DNA of 64,000 bases from Acidobacteriota bacterium (GTDB lineage Bacteria; Acidobacteriota; Terriglobia; 20CM-2-55-15): positions 1 to 64,000 of the forward strand of contig JAJEEE010000033.1 of NCBI GenBank assembly GCA_022821145.1, given 5' to 3'. Below are positions 43,931-52,416 of the stretch, piece after piece (position 1 is the stretch's first letter; every line of letters begins with the position of its first letter). The notes under the pieces are model-generated. The model was not told where the DNA came from and did not search any database. It worked only from the letters and a program-made list of their open reading frames with translations. A program made the translations under genes and the position numbers.

Positions 43931-44392
43931 CTACGAGTCCGTGCTCGACGTCGCGAAGCGCTCCGCCAACCGCTTGCGGCGGAATTCGAAGATTCGAGCC
44001 AGATCGCGGGCCACGAACAGCCGGTTCGCCGGCGCGCCTCCCCAGACGGCGTAGCGCACTCGATCCTCGACGCTCGTGCCGCCGTCGACCGGCCGGAAGC
44101 GGTGTTCGTGGACCCACATCCTGTACGGACCGCGGATCTGCTCGTCGACGAAACGGTGGGGCGGTTCCCAGGCCGTGATACGGCTTCGCCACCGGATGGG
44201 AATCCCGCGAAGGCGGAGCCGGTAGTCGATCTCCGCGTCCTCGGCGATCGTGATTGGACCCGGCGTGAGGATTCTGAAGTGGAGCCACCTGGGTGTCATC
44301 AGATCCAGGTTCCCGGCGTCGGCGAAGAAGGGGAAGATCTCGGCGGGTTCCCCGGGAACCACGATGCGGCTCTTGAATTCGAACGTTCTCAC
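43931..44392 (-). CDS. SRPBCC/START-like ligand-binding protein
   Basis: 153 aa, GTG start. The fold hallmarks of the polyketide cyclase/SRPBCC superfamily are present: FEFKSRIVVPGEPAEIFPFFADAGNLDLMTP (first strand and paired helices), ITAWEPPHRFVDEQIRGPYRMWVHEHRF (central strands) and the long C-terminal helix (ARDLARIFEFRRKRLAERF). These proteins bind hydrophobic ligands in a helix-grip pocket. It starts 15 bp after the stop of the mmgE-like gene, so it is probably the last gene of the leftward SDR-tct-mmgE operon. Confidence 0.85.
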   Translation of the reverse strand: MRTFEFKSRIVVPGEPAEIFPFFADAGNLDLMTPRWLHFRILTPGPITIAEDAEIDYRLRLRGIPIRWRSRITAWEPPHRFVDEQIRGPYRMWVHEHRFRPVDGGTSVEDRVRYAVWGGAPANRLFVARDLARIFEFRRKRLAERFATSSTDS

Positions 44393-44407
44393 GTCACGGT
44401 CCTTCGT

Positions 44408-45781
44408 CTATGCCCACGGCGGCCGGACGGCGCCCGTGCCTCCCTCCAAACCGTTGGCCCATTCCGCGATGGCTTCGGCCATGGCCGGATCCGCTCCCCC
44501 GTATTCGAGATTGGCCGCGCACTTCCGGACCAACGCGTCGCGGCCCAGGGGTTCCCGGGCGCCGCCGCGCAGGTGCGGCTGGCTCTCCTCCACGACCGAG
44601 CCGTCGTTCAGCACCGCGCGGATGCGTCCCGTGTAGTTCCTCGGGTATTCGTCGTCGGGATCGACGCGGTAGGCGACGCGCGTCGCCAGGGCCCGCACCT
44701 CGGGGTCGGAAACGGCCGCCGTGTCGAACTCGGCCAGCCCCGCGCCGCCGCGGACCATGGCGACCGCGATGCAGTAGGGCGTGCTGAACTTGGCGGCGTA
44801 ACCGTTCGGCGGGTTGCGCTTCGCCTCGAGCGGTTCCCAGAGACGATGGACGGTGCCTTCGCCGACCGGGCAGGTCATCTCGGCGATGTCCTCGGCGCGG
44901 ACGCCGCGGGCGCGGAGGCGCAGGGCGCAGTCGATGAAGGGCTGGGTCATCGTGCCGCACGCGTAGGGCTTGAACGCGATCCGGGCCGTTTCCCATCGTC
45001 GGCCCAGGTCGGCGGTCAGAACGTCCGGATCGTGGGACGCGGAGGGCGCGAACGCGTTCAGGAAGCCGTGCGCGCCCTCGAAAACCGTCGCCGGGCCCCG
45101 GAAGCCGGCGCGAGCCATCGCCGCGGCGCGGAGGCCGGACTGCGCGGCCCAGCCCGCGTGCATCCGCTTGGTCCACGAGCCGTCGGCCAGGTACTCGATG
45201 ATGCCCGACGCCATGCTGCCGGCGATCCCGAACGCGTTCGCCGTCGCCGCCGACGGGGCCCGGGTCGCGGCGGCGACGGCGGCCGCGGCGCCCATCGCGC
45301 CGATGACCGCCGTGGGATGAAATCCCGCGGCGTGGGTGGCCTTGCCGGCGGCCAGACCCAGGCGGCACATCAATTCATGGCCGGCGGCGAGGCCCCGCAG
45401 GACGTCGGGTCCGGTCCGGCCCTCGGCCTCGGCAACGGCCAAGACCGCCGGCACGACGACGGCGCCGGGATGCACGGGGCATCCCTCGAACGTGCTGTCG
45501 TAGTCCTCGCCGTGCGCCGCCGTGCCGTTGATCATGGCCGCGGCCTCGGGCGAGCGGCGCTCGCCGGCGCCGATGACACTCGCGGGACCGCTTCCCGTCC
45601 ATGACTTCCGGACGGCCGACACATACTCGGTCCCCCGGGCGGCGAACGCCAGTCCCACGGTGTCGATGACGGCGTCGGCCAAGGCCCGGGTCACCGCGCC
45701 GGGCAGCGCCTCGCTCGCGAGGTCCTCGATCCAGGCGGCCAGCGTCGCGGCCGCCGGCGCGTTGTCCCCGCCGCTACGCAT
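44408..45781 (-). CDS. MmgE/PrpD-family protein
   Basis: 457 aa from the ATG at 45781. There is no signal peptide, so cytoplasmic. Family blocks: ALADAVIDTVGLAFAARG (~28-45), AAMINGTAAHGEDYDSTFEG with the conserved HGxDYD, HPGAVVVPAVLAVAE, GFHPTAVIGAMGAAAAVA, FKPYACGTMTQPFID and KFSTPYCIAVAM. It is probably a dehydratase, decarboxylase or isomerase acting on a tricarboxylate such as 2-methylcitrate or cis-aconitate. Its start overlaps the tctA stop by 8 bp, so it is translationally coupled to the transporter, linking uptake to use. Confidence 0.9.
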   Translation of the reverse strand: MRSGGDNAPAAATLAAWIEDLASEALPGAVTRALADAVIDTVGLAFAARGTEYVSAVRKSWTGSGPASVIGAGERRSPEAAAMINGTAAHGEDYDSTFEGCPVHPGAVVVPAVLAVAEAEGRTGPDVLRGLAAGHELMCRLGLAAGKATHAAGFHPTAVIGAMGAAAAVAAATRAPSAATANAFGIAGSMASGIIEYLADGSWTKRMHAGWAAQSGLRAAAMARAGFRGPATVFEGAHGFLNAFAPSASHDPDVLTADLGRRWETARIAFKPYACGTMTQPFIDCALRLRARGVRAEDIAEMTCPVGEGTVHRLWEPLEAKRNPPNGYAAKFSTPYCIAVAMVRGGAGLAEFDTAAVSDPEVRALATRVAYRVDPDDEYPRNYTGRIRAVLNDGSVVEESQPHLRGGAREPLGRDALVRKCAANLEYGGADPAMAEAIAEWANGLEGGTGAVRPPWA

Positions 45782-47261
45782 GGGCCTCCTTTCGACGGCT
45801 CCGGAACCGGGTCCCGACCGAGCCCACGACGACGAGCGCCGCAATGGAAAGCAGGACCACCGCGACGGGGTCTTCCAGGAAGATCGCATGGTCTCCGCCC
45901 GAGAGCAGGAGCGCGCGGCGGTAGTTGGATTCGACCAGCGACCCCAGCACGACGCCGAGCACCACGGGGAGCAGCGGGAATCCCAGAACGCGCATGACGA
46001 CGCCGGCCATTCCGGCCGCCAGCGTCAGGCCCAGGTCGAACAGGCTGCCGTTGATCGAGTAGATACCGGAGAGGATCAGCGCGTAGATGAAGGCCATCAG
46101 TACGGGCTTGGAGCGGTTGACCAGCCAGAGGCACACGGGAAGCGCCGCGCCGCCGATGACGATCAGGGAGACGTTCGCCGCGAACAGTCCGGCATAGAGA
46201 CCGGTGATCGCGTCGGCGTTCTCCTCGAACAGGCGCGGCCCCGGGATCAGGCCGTGAACCAGGAACCCGCCCAGGAGTATGGCGGCCGAGTTGGAGCCGG
46301 GGATCCCGAAGCTCAGCAGGGGCACGAGCGCCGTGGCGGCGACCGTGTTGTTGGCGGTTTCCGGCGCGGCGACGCCCTCGGGCGAGCCCCGGCCGAACTC
46401 CTCCGGCGCCCGCGACCATCGGCGCGCCTCGTTGTAGGACAGGAACGACGCGATCGTGCCGCCTGCGCCCGGGATGACGCCTTCGACGGCGCCGACGACG
46501 GAACCGATCAGTTGCGGCTTCACCAGCCGCCGGCGGAGCCGGGTGCCCGGCCACCGGATGCGCGCCGATTCGGACGACGCCTTTTGCCACGCGCCCTGGC
46601 CGGCCTGGAGAAACAGCTCGCTGACGGCGAACAGGCCCACCATGACCAGGATCGGCGCGACGCCGTCGAGCAGGTCGGGCTGTCCGAAGGTGAAGCGGGG
46701 AACGCCCGAGACCGGATCCGAACCGATGGTCGCGACCATCAGGCCCAGCAGGCCGGCCGCCAGACCCTTCAGGAGCGACGGGCCCGCCAGCGACGCGATC
46801 ACGCCCAGGCCCAGGACCCCGAGCGCGAAATACGACATCGGCGTGAACCGGAGCGCCAGCTCGGCCAGCGGCCGCGTCAACGCCATCAGCACCAGCAGGC
46901 CGACGAAGCCGCCCAGCACGCCCGAGTAGAGCGATATCCCAAGGGCTTCGCCGCCGCGGCCCGCGAGCTTCATCGGATAGCCGTCCAGAAGCGTCGCCGC
47001 CGCCGCGTTGGTGCCCGGCGTGCGGATCAGGATGGCCGGGATCGAACCCCCGTATTCCGCGCCGACGTAGGTGGCCGCCAGCAGGACGATCGCCGAGCGG
47101 GGCTCCATGCCGTAGGTGAACGGGAGCAGGAGCGCCATGCTGATCGAGGGCGAGATCCCGGGCAGGGCCCCGCCCAGGATGCCCCACGCCACGCCGGCGG
47201 CCGCCGCGAGCGCGATCGGGGTGGTGACGAGCATCCGGAGCCCGTCGACGACGGTTTCCAT
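45774..47261 (-). CDS. tctA: Tripartite tricarboxylate transporter large membrane subunit TctA
   Basis: 495 aa, normal TctA length, about 11-12 membrane segments. Signature sequences: GILGGALPGISPSISMALLLPFTYGM near the N-terminus, GAEYGGSIPAILIRTPGTNAAAATLLDGYPM, VVGAVEGVIPGAGGTIASFLSYNEAR and LLSFGIPGSNSAAILLGGFLVHGLIPGP. It imports tricarboxylates using a periplasmic binding protein and an ion gradient. The ATG (47261) shares one base with the tctB stop (TGATG); its own stop overlaps the mmgE-like start. It acts with TctB and TctC encoded upstream. Confidence 0.95.
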   Translation of the reverse strand: METVVDGLRMLVTTPIALAAAAGVAWGILGGALPGISPSISMALLLPFTYGMEPRSAIVLLAATYVGAEYGGSIPAILIRTPGTNAAAATLLDGYPMKLAGRGGEALGISLYSGVLGGFVGLLVLMALTRPLAELALRFTPMSYFALGVLGLGVIASLAGPSLLKGLAAGLLGLMVATIGSDPVSGVPRFTFGQPDLLDGVAPILVMVGLFAVSELFLQAGQGAWQKASSESARIRWPGTRLRRRLVKPQLIGSVVGAVEGVIPGAGGTIASFLSYNEARRWSRAPEEFGRGSPEGVAAPETANNTVAATALVPLLSFGIPGSNSAAILLGGFLVHGLIPGPRLFEENADAITGLYAGLFAANVSLIVIGGAALPVCLWLVNRSKPVLMAFIYALILSGIYSINGSLFDLGLTLAAGMAGVVMRVLGFPLLPVVLGVVLGSLVESNYRRALLLSGGDHAIFLEDPVAVVLLSIAALVVVGSVGTRFRSRRKEAHA

Positions 47262-47737
47262 CACCCACCCCAGAGCGCCGGCCACAACCCGGCGGGCATG
47301 TCGAGCCCGAGGGCGCCGTCGAAGAATATCCAGAACGCCGCGCCGCCGCCGGCCGCGATGGCGGCGAGACGCCACCGGGCCGGCTCGCCCTGATACAGCG
47401 CGGCGGCGGCCATCACGCCGGCGAGCGCCAACGGGTAGCCGAGGAACGTCACCGCGGCCAGGTAGGCGGCCCCGATCCCGAGCATGGCGGCGGCCTTCAG
47501 CAGCCGGCGGCCTTCCAGGTCGGCAAGCCGCGGCGCGGCGCGGCCGAGCGACCACGCCGCTGCGGACTTCACCGCCATCGCCAGCCCCATCGCCGCGCCC
47601 AGCACGGCATAGATGCGGGGAATGCCCGCGGCGCCGACCGCGTCGTCCAGCGCGCTGGGGTTGATGTCGCCCGCGAGCCCGTAGTATCCCGCCGCGACGA
47701 GCAGCAACAGCAGGGCGCCGGCCAGGTCTTTCATCAT
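47261..47737 (-). CDS. tctB: Tripartite tricarboxylate transporter small membrane subunit TctB
   Basis: 158 aa with four hydrophobic segments (~5-25, 38-60, 83-102, 105-145), the usual TctB topology and length. The opening DLAGALLLLLVAAGYYGLAGDI is typical of the family. There are two candidate ATGs, at 47737 and 47734. A MITE-like element ends only 11 bp upstream of the first ATG, so the region that would normally carry the ribosome site and link to tctC is disturbed; no good ribosome site remains. It is coupled to tctA by a one-base overlap. Confidence 0.88.
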   Translation of the reverse strand: MMKDLAGALLLLLVAAGYYGLAGDINPSALDDAVGAAGIPRIYAVLGAAMGLAMAVKSAAAWSLGRAAPRLADLEGRRLLKAAAMLGIGAAYLAAVTFLGYPLALAGVMAAAALYQGEPARWRLAAIAAGGGAAFWIFFDGALGLDMPAGLWPALWGG

Positions 47738-47748
47738 GGCGGCCAGTG

Positions 47749-47988
47749 TCGTGTCACACGAGTTCGTGCGCTTGATTCAACGGATCTGTTTTCTTGGACT
47801 GACGCCTCGGCTCCGCCTCGTTGTCCACCTGCGGCGAGGAACCCCGCGGGTCCGAATAGGCGTTCGATAGTGGATTCCATGACTTGCACCGGCGCATCAC
47901 CCGAATTCGCCGAGACTGCCCCTGCCGACGGTCGATACTCGGGCCGCATGACCGTCGCCGTGTCTTGTCGTGAACAGCGTGACACGAC
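47749..47988. mobile_element. MITE-like element, copy 3, between tctC and tctB
   Basis: The 240-bp unit is bounded by GTCGTGTCAC (47749-47758) and GTGACACGAC (47979-47988). Its core (CTGACGCCTCGGCTCCGCC ... GGCGAGGAA) matches copy 2 closely over its left ~110 bp. The flanks GCCAGT and ACTAGT are alike at 4 of 6 positions, suggesting an old target duplication. There is no transposase ORF. It separates tctC from tctB within an otherwise tightly overlapping operon. Confidence 0.8.
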
Positions 47989-47989
47989 A

Positions 47990-48955
47990 CTAGTCGAGGA
48001 CGCCGGACTCCCGCAGGAACGCCTCGGTGTCGGCCGCGAACGCCTCGATGAACCGGGCGAACTCCGGGCGGGGCATGAAGGCGGGCGACAGCATCGCGCC
48101 GGAGTAGACCTCGCGGTACTCGGGATCTTCCAGAAGGTCCCGAACCGCGCCTTCCCAGGTTTCCACGATGTCCGGCGGCGTGTTCGGCGGTCCCATCAAG
48201 CCGCGGAACTTGGTCACGGCGACGTCGTAGCCGGATTCGCCGACGGTGGGCACCTCCGGCAGACCGGGCAGCCGCGCCTCGCTGAACACGGCGAGCAGGC
48301 GCAGGCGTTCGGCGTCGAGCTGGCCGCGAATCTCCTGGGCCTCGCCGACGCCGATGTCCAGCGTGCCGTTCAGGACGTTGAGGATCAGGTCGCCGCCGCC
48401 GTCGTGGCTGATGATGGCCGCCTCCACGTCCGCCGCCCGCGCAAGGCGCTCCAGCGCCTGCCGCTCCAGCGACCCCGGGGACGCGGCGCCCCACCGGCCC
48501 GCGCCCGTCCGCGCAATCCGCATGACGTCGGCCAGCGTCTCGAACCCGCTTTCGGCGCGGGTGTAGACGACTTCCTGGTCCAGGAATACGTTGACGATCG
48601 GGTCCAGGTCCGCATACGTGTTCGCCGGGCGGCTCATCAGCGACGTGAAGATGAAGCTGGGCGTGGCGGCATAGAACACGCTGCCGTCCGGGGGCGCGTT
48701 GGCCACCCGGCTCATGGCGCGCGCGCCGCCGCCGCCCGTGACGTTCTCCACCACGAAGTCCACGCCCATGCGGGGGCCGAGCCGGCGCGCCATCTCGCGC
48801 AGGAACACGTCGCTCCCGCCGCCGGGGCTGGAATGCGTGACGAGGGTGACGATGGCGTGGGGGTACCCGCCTTCGGCGCCGGGCGGCGCGTCGCCGGCGG
48901 CGCAGCCGGTGGCCAGCGCCGCCAGGATTCCCAGGATCGCCCGCACGCGGTTCAC
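47990..48955 (-). CDS. tctC: Tripartite tricarboxylate transporter substrate-binding protein TctC
   Basis: 321 aa, GTG start at 48955 overlapping the SDR stop by a GTGA quartet. The signal peptide ends in LAALATGC, a lipobox, so this solute receptor is probably lipid-anchored rather than free. The Bug-family landmarks are VTHSSPGGGSDVFLREMARRLG, the phosphate-free carboxylate loop ENVTGGGGARAMSRVANAPPDGSVF, NVFLDQEVVYTRAESGF, LPGLPEVPTVGESGYDV and FRGLMGPPNTP. It captures the carboxylate for TctAB. Its TAG stop lies 1 bp from the end of the inserted MITE. Confidence 0.93.
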   Translation of the reverse strand: MNRVRAILGILAALATGCAAGDAPPGAEGGYPHAIVTLVTHSSPGGGSDVFLREMARRLGPRMGVDFVVENVTGGGGARAMSRVANAPPDGSVFYAATPSFIFTSLMSRPANTYADLDPIVNVFLDQEVVYTRAESGFETLADVMRIARTGAGRWGAASPGSLERQALERLARAADVEAAIISHDGGGDLILNVLNGTLDIGVGEAQEIRGQLDAERLRLLAVFSEARLPGLPEVPTVGESGYDVAVTKFRGLMGPPNTPPDIVETWEGAVRDLLEDPEYREVYSGAMLSPAFMPRPEFARFIEAFAADTEAFLRESGVLD

Positions 48956-49695
48956 GGCATGAAGCGGCCGCCGCTGACGTGGAGCGTCTGGCCGGTGACG
49001 TAGGGTTCGCCGGGGTCGGCCAACGAGAGCACGGCCCGCGCGACGGCTTCGGGGCTGCCGGGGGCGTGGCCGGCCTCGTCCAGGAAGGGAGCCCGCCGCC
49101 CGTCGGGCCGGACGCCGGTGTCGATCGCGCCCGGTACGACGCAGTTGGCCCGGATCCGCCCCAGGCCCTCTTCGGCCAACGCACGGGTCAGGCCGATCAG
49201 TCCGGCCTTGGCCGTGATCACGTGGACGCGCCCGGTTTTCGGGCGATGGGCGCTGAGACCCCCGATGTTGACGATGGCGCCGTTCCGGTCCCGGGGCAGC
49301 CGGCGGAACAACTCTCGCGAGGTCAGGAACGCGCCGGTCAAGGTCACGTCGAGGACCGAGGTCCACGCGGCGCGCGTGGTCGTTTCCAGGGGCTCTTCCG
49401 GGCGGATCGCGGCGTTGTTGACGAGGATGGACACCGGTCCCAGCCGGGCGCCGATCTCGTCGAAGCCGCCCAGGACGGCGGCTTCGTCCTCGACCTTCAC
49501 CAGCATGCCGCAACGTGCGTCCTCGCCGCCGTCGAGTGCGCTCAACGCCGCTTCCAGCGCCTCCGGGTCCGAGGCGCCCCAGATGCACACCCGCGCCCCG
49601 GCGGCGCGGAGCGCGCGCGCGATGGCGAGGCCGATGTTCCGGCTGCCGCCCGTCACCAGGGCCACTTCCGAGCTGAGATCGGTGGGTGGACTCAT
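48952..49695 (-). CDS. Short-chain dehydrogenase/reductase lacking the catalytic Tyr
   Basis: 247 aa from the ATG at 49695. The cofactor loop is VTGGSRNIGLAIARAL (TGxxxxIG) and NNAAI follows the fourth strand. At the active site the usual YxxxK reads VITAK (after GRVH), so the catalytic Tyr is replaced by Val, with a His one position before. The usual Asn of helix 4 is Thr (DVTLTGAF). VVPGAIDTGVRPD and VTGQTLHVSGGRF are normal. It is either a divergent enzyme using His or a non-catalytic binder. It is the first gene of the leftward operon with tctC, divergent from tcuA. Confidence 0.85.
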   Translation of the reverse strand: MSPPTDLSSEVALVTGGSRNIGLAIARALRAAGARVCIWGASDPEALEAALSALDGGEDARCGMLVKVEDEAAVLGGFDEIGARLGPVSILVNNAAIRPEEPLETTTRAAWTSVLDVTLTGAFLTSRELFRRLPRDRNGAIVNIGGLSAHRPKTGRVHVITAKAGLIGLTRALAEEGLGRIRANCVVPGAIDTGVRPDGRRAPFLDEAGHAPGSPEAVARAVLSLADPGEPYVTGQTLHVSGGRFMP

Positions 49696-49754
49696 CTCGA
49701 TGACCGCGCCCGATGTTACCAGACGACATGCGGGTTCGCCCGGAAGCGGTTCGA

Positions 49755-51167
49755 ATGCGAGAATGGCAGGCGATCGTGCCCATCGCACACACATGCGACG
49801 TGGCCGTCGTCGGGGGCGGCAATGCCGGACTGTCGGCGGCCCTGTCGGCGAGCGAGGCCGGCGCGCGCGTGCGTGTCTTCGAGCGCGCGCCGGAGACGTT
49901 CCGCGGCGGAAACAGCCGTCACACGCGCAACATGCGCTGCATGCACGATGCGCCGACCGGTTTCCTCACCGGCGCCTATCCGGCGGAGGAGTACCTTTCG
50001 GACCTGGTCGGCGTGACCGCCGGGCGCACCGACCGGGCACTGGCGCGCCTCGTCATCGGGCAGTCCCTCGAGGCCGCCGCCTGGATGCGGCGCCGCGGGG
50101 TCCGTTTCCAGCCGCCGCTGGAAGGCACGCTCCAGCTTGGACGCACCAACGCGTTCTTTCTGGGCGGCGGGAGGGCGTTGTTGAACGCGTACTATCGCGA
50201 GGCCCGGCGCCGGAATATCGAAGTGTTGTACGACGCCGAGGTCGTCGGGATGGACATCTCCGGCGGGAGGGTCGATGGCGTTGCGGTCGTTCACGAGGGT
50301 CGCCGTCTGGACGTTCGACCGAAAGCGCTCGTCGCGGCGTCCGGCGGTTTCGAGGCCAACCTGGACTGGCTCGGCCAGGTCTGGGGCGAGGCGGCCGGCA
50401 ACTTCAAGGTGCGCGGCTCGCCGTTCAACACGGGGCGGCTGCTCCGCGTCCTCCTCGACCACGGCGCCGAACCGGCCGGCGAGCCGGGCGAATGTCACGC
50501 CGTGGCCGTCGACGCGCGGGCGCCCCGCTTCGACGGGGGCATCGTCACGCGGTTGGACAGCCTGCCGCTGGGCATCGTCGTGAACAACCGCGCCCAACGC
50601 TTCCACGACGAGGGCGAGGACTGGTGGCCGAAGCGTTACGCGACCTGGGGCCAGTTGATCGCGCGGCAACCGGATCAGATCGCATGGTCCATCATCGACT
50701 CCAAGGTGGTGGGCCGCTTCATGCCGTCCGTGTTCCCGCCGATCCGGGCCGACTCCATCGGCGAACTGGCCGCCCGGCTGGGTCTGCCCGTCGACGCGCT
50801 CGAGGCAACGGCGGCGCGGTTCAACCGGTCGGTCGTGGCGGGCCGTTTCGATCACCGGGCGCTGGACGACTGCCGGACCGAGGGCCTTCAGCCTCCCAAG
50901 TCGCACTGGGCGCAGGCGCTGGACCGGCCGCCGTTCTTCGGCTATCCGCTGCGTCCGGGCATCACGTTCACCTACCTCGGCGTGGGCGTGAACGATCGGG
51001 CCGCGGTTCGTTTCGAGGGCGGACGGATCAGCCCGAACGTCTTCGCCGCGGGAGAGATCATGGCGGGCAACATCCTGGGCCGGGGCTACCTCGGCGGCCT
51101 GGGCATGACGATCGGCACGGTGTTCGGCCGGATCGCCGGACGGGAGGCCGCGCGTGCCGCCGCCTGA
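49755..51167 (+). CDS. tcuA: FAD-dependent tricarballylate dehydrogenase TcuA-like
   Basis: 470 aa from the ATG at 49755; an upstream ATG at 49713 would add 14 residues and cannot be excluded. The dinucleotide fold is CDVAVVGGGNAGLSAALSA with VFERAPETFRGGNSRHTRNMRC, typical of TcuA. The fumarate-reductase-like capping domain follows (GGGRALLNAYYREA). The C-terminal FAD contact is FAAGEIMAGNILGRGYLGGLGMTIGTVFGRIAG. TcuA oxidises tricarballylate to cis-aconitate. The next gene is its electron-transfer partner TcuB, overlapping by 14 bp; the Tct transporter lies divergently. Confidence 0.9.
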   Translation: MREWQAIVPIAHTCDVAVVGGGNAGLSAALSASEAGARVRVFERAPETFRGGNSRHTRNMRCMHDAPTGFLTGAYPAEEYLSDLVGVTAGRTDRALARLVIGQSLEAAAWMRRRGVRFQPPLEGTLQLGRTNAFFLGGGRALLNAYYREARRRNIEVLYDAEVVGMDISGGRVDGVAVVHEGRRLDVRPKALVAASGGFEANLDWLGQVWGEAAGNFKVRGSPFNTGRLLRVLLDHGAEPAGEPGECHAVAVDARAPRFDGGIVTRLDSLPLGIVVNNRAQRFHDEGEDWWPKRYATWGQLIARQPDQIAWSIIDSKVVGRFMPSVFPPIRADSIGELAARLGLPVDALEATAARFNRSVVAGRFDHRALDDCRTEGLQPPKSHWAQALDRPPFFGYPLRPGITFTYLGVGVNDRAAVRFEGGRISPNVFAAGEIMAGNILGRGYLGGLGMTIGTVFGRIAGREAARAAA

Positions 51168-52416
51168 TCCAGCCGCCGAGAGCGGGGCCGTCGCCGAGGG
51201 CGGGATCGTCGCCGAGGGCGCGCGGATCATGACGATCTGCAACGCGTGCCGCTATTGCGAGGGCTTCTGCCCGGTGTTTCCGGCGATGGAGCGCCGGAGG
51301 GTCTTCCTCGAAGCCGACATGAACTACCTGGCGAACCTGTGCCACAACTGCGGCGAGTGCTTCCACGCGTGCCCGTACACGCCGCCTCACGCCTTCGAGG
51401 TCAACGTGCCGCGGACGCTGGCCGAAATCCGCGCCCGGTCCTACGGCCGGTACGCGTGGCCGCGGGCTCTCGGACGTGCGTTCGAAAACAACGGCACGCT
51501 CATGGCGTCGATCCTCGCGCTGAGCCTGCTGCTGGCGGTGGCGAGCGGCGCGGCGACGGGCCGCATGCTGGCGCCCGCCGGCGCCGTCTTCTACGACGTG
51601 ATGCCCCATGGCGTGATGGTGGGCGTCTTCGGCACGGCCTTCGCGGCCGCCGCCGCCATCCTGGCCGTGGGCTTGGTGCGGTGCGTGCGGGAGTCCGGCC
51701 CGAACGCGGCGCAGTTGGCGCGCCCGGCCGTTTTGTGGAAGGCCGCGCGCGACGCCCTGAGCCTCCGTCACCTGGATTCGGGCGGCCGCGGCTGCGCTTC
51801 GCCCGACGAGCGTCCGAGCCCGGCCCGAAGACTGTGGCACCATTGCACCTTCTACGGCTGCCTGCTGTGCTTCGCGTCCACGGTCGTGGCCGCCGTCTAC
51901 CACTACGGAGGCTCGACGGCGCCGTACGACTACCTCAGCCTGCCGGTCGTCCTGGGCACGCTGGGCGGCGTCGGGCTGCTGATCGGCCCGGCGGGCCTGT
52001 ATCGCCTGCGCCGGCGGCGCGATCCGGCCGTCGGCGACCCCGCGCAAGACGGTATGGACCAGGCTTTCCTCGCGATGCTGTTCCTGACGAGTGCGACCGG
52101 CCTGATGCTGCTGGTATTCCGGGAGACTCGGGCGATGGCGCCGTTGCTGTGGGTTCACCTCGGCGTGGTCCTGGCGCTGTTCCTGGCGCTGCCGTACGGG
52201 AAGTTCGTCCATGGCGTCTATCGCTTCGCGGCGCTCCTTCGATACGGCCTCGAATCGGAATCCGACGCATCCACGCGATCCGCGCCGCGTTTGGGTGGCG
52301 CCGGGCCGCCGCTCGTGGCACAATCCCGACGAAACCGAGCGGATTCCCGCGAAACGTCTCGCGGTCCGGACCAAGGAGAAGATCATGTGCGACGAAAAGA
52401 CCGTGAGGGACAATGA
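51154..52416 (+). CDS. tcuB: Tricarballylate utilisation 4Fe-4S/membrane protein TcuB-like
   Basis: 420 aa, GTG start overlapping tcuA by 14 bp. Two cluster motifs lie at the N-terminus: CNACRYCEGFCPVFP (~29-43) and CHNCGECFHACPYTPP (~63-78). About six hydrophobic helices follow, with candidate heme or quinone-site His residues (MPHGVMVG, WHHCTFYG, VYHYGG, WVHLG). TcuB reoxidises TcuA's FADH2 by passing electrons to the quinone pool. The C-terminal ~50 residues are charged and disordered-looking, and the last 32 bp overlap the next gene, which suggests the native stop may have been lost. Confidence 0.9.
   Translation: MPPPDPAAESGAVAEGGIVAEGARIMTICNACRYCEGFCPVFPAMERRRVFLEADMNYLANLCHNCGECFHACPYTPPHAFEVNVPRTLAEIRARSYGRYAWPRALGRAFENNGTLMASILALSLLLAVASGAATGRMLAPAGAVFYDVMPHGVMVGVFGTAFAAAAAILAVGLVRCVRESGPNAAQLARPAVLWKAARDALSLRHLDSGGRGCASPDERPSPARRLWHHCTFYGCLLCFASTVVAAVYHYGGSTAPYDYLSLPVVLGTLGGVGLLIGPAGLYRLRRRRDPAVGDPAQDGMDQAFLAMLFLTSATGLMLLVFRETRAMAPLLWVHLGVVLALFLALPYGKFVHGVYRFAALLRYGLESESDASTRSAPRLGGAGPPLVAQSRRNRADSRETSRGPDQGEDHVRRKDREGQ

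Noticed and set aside
51834-51850. TGGCACCATTGCA as a sigma-54 promoter
   Set aside because: GG to GC spacing is 8 rather than 12 bp and it lies inside the tcuB coding region.
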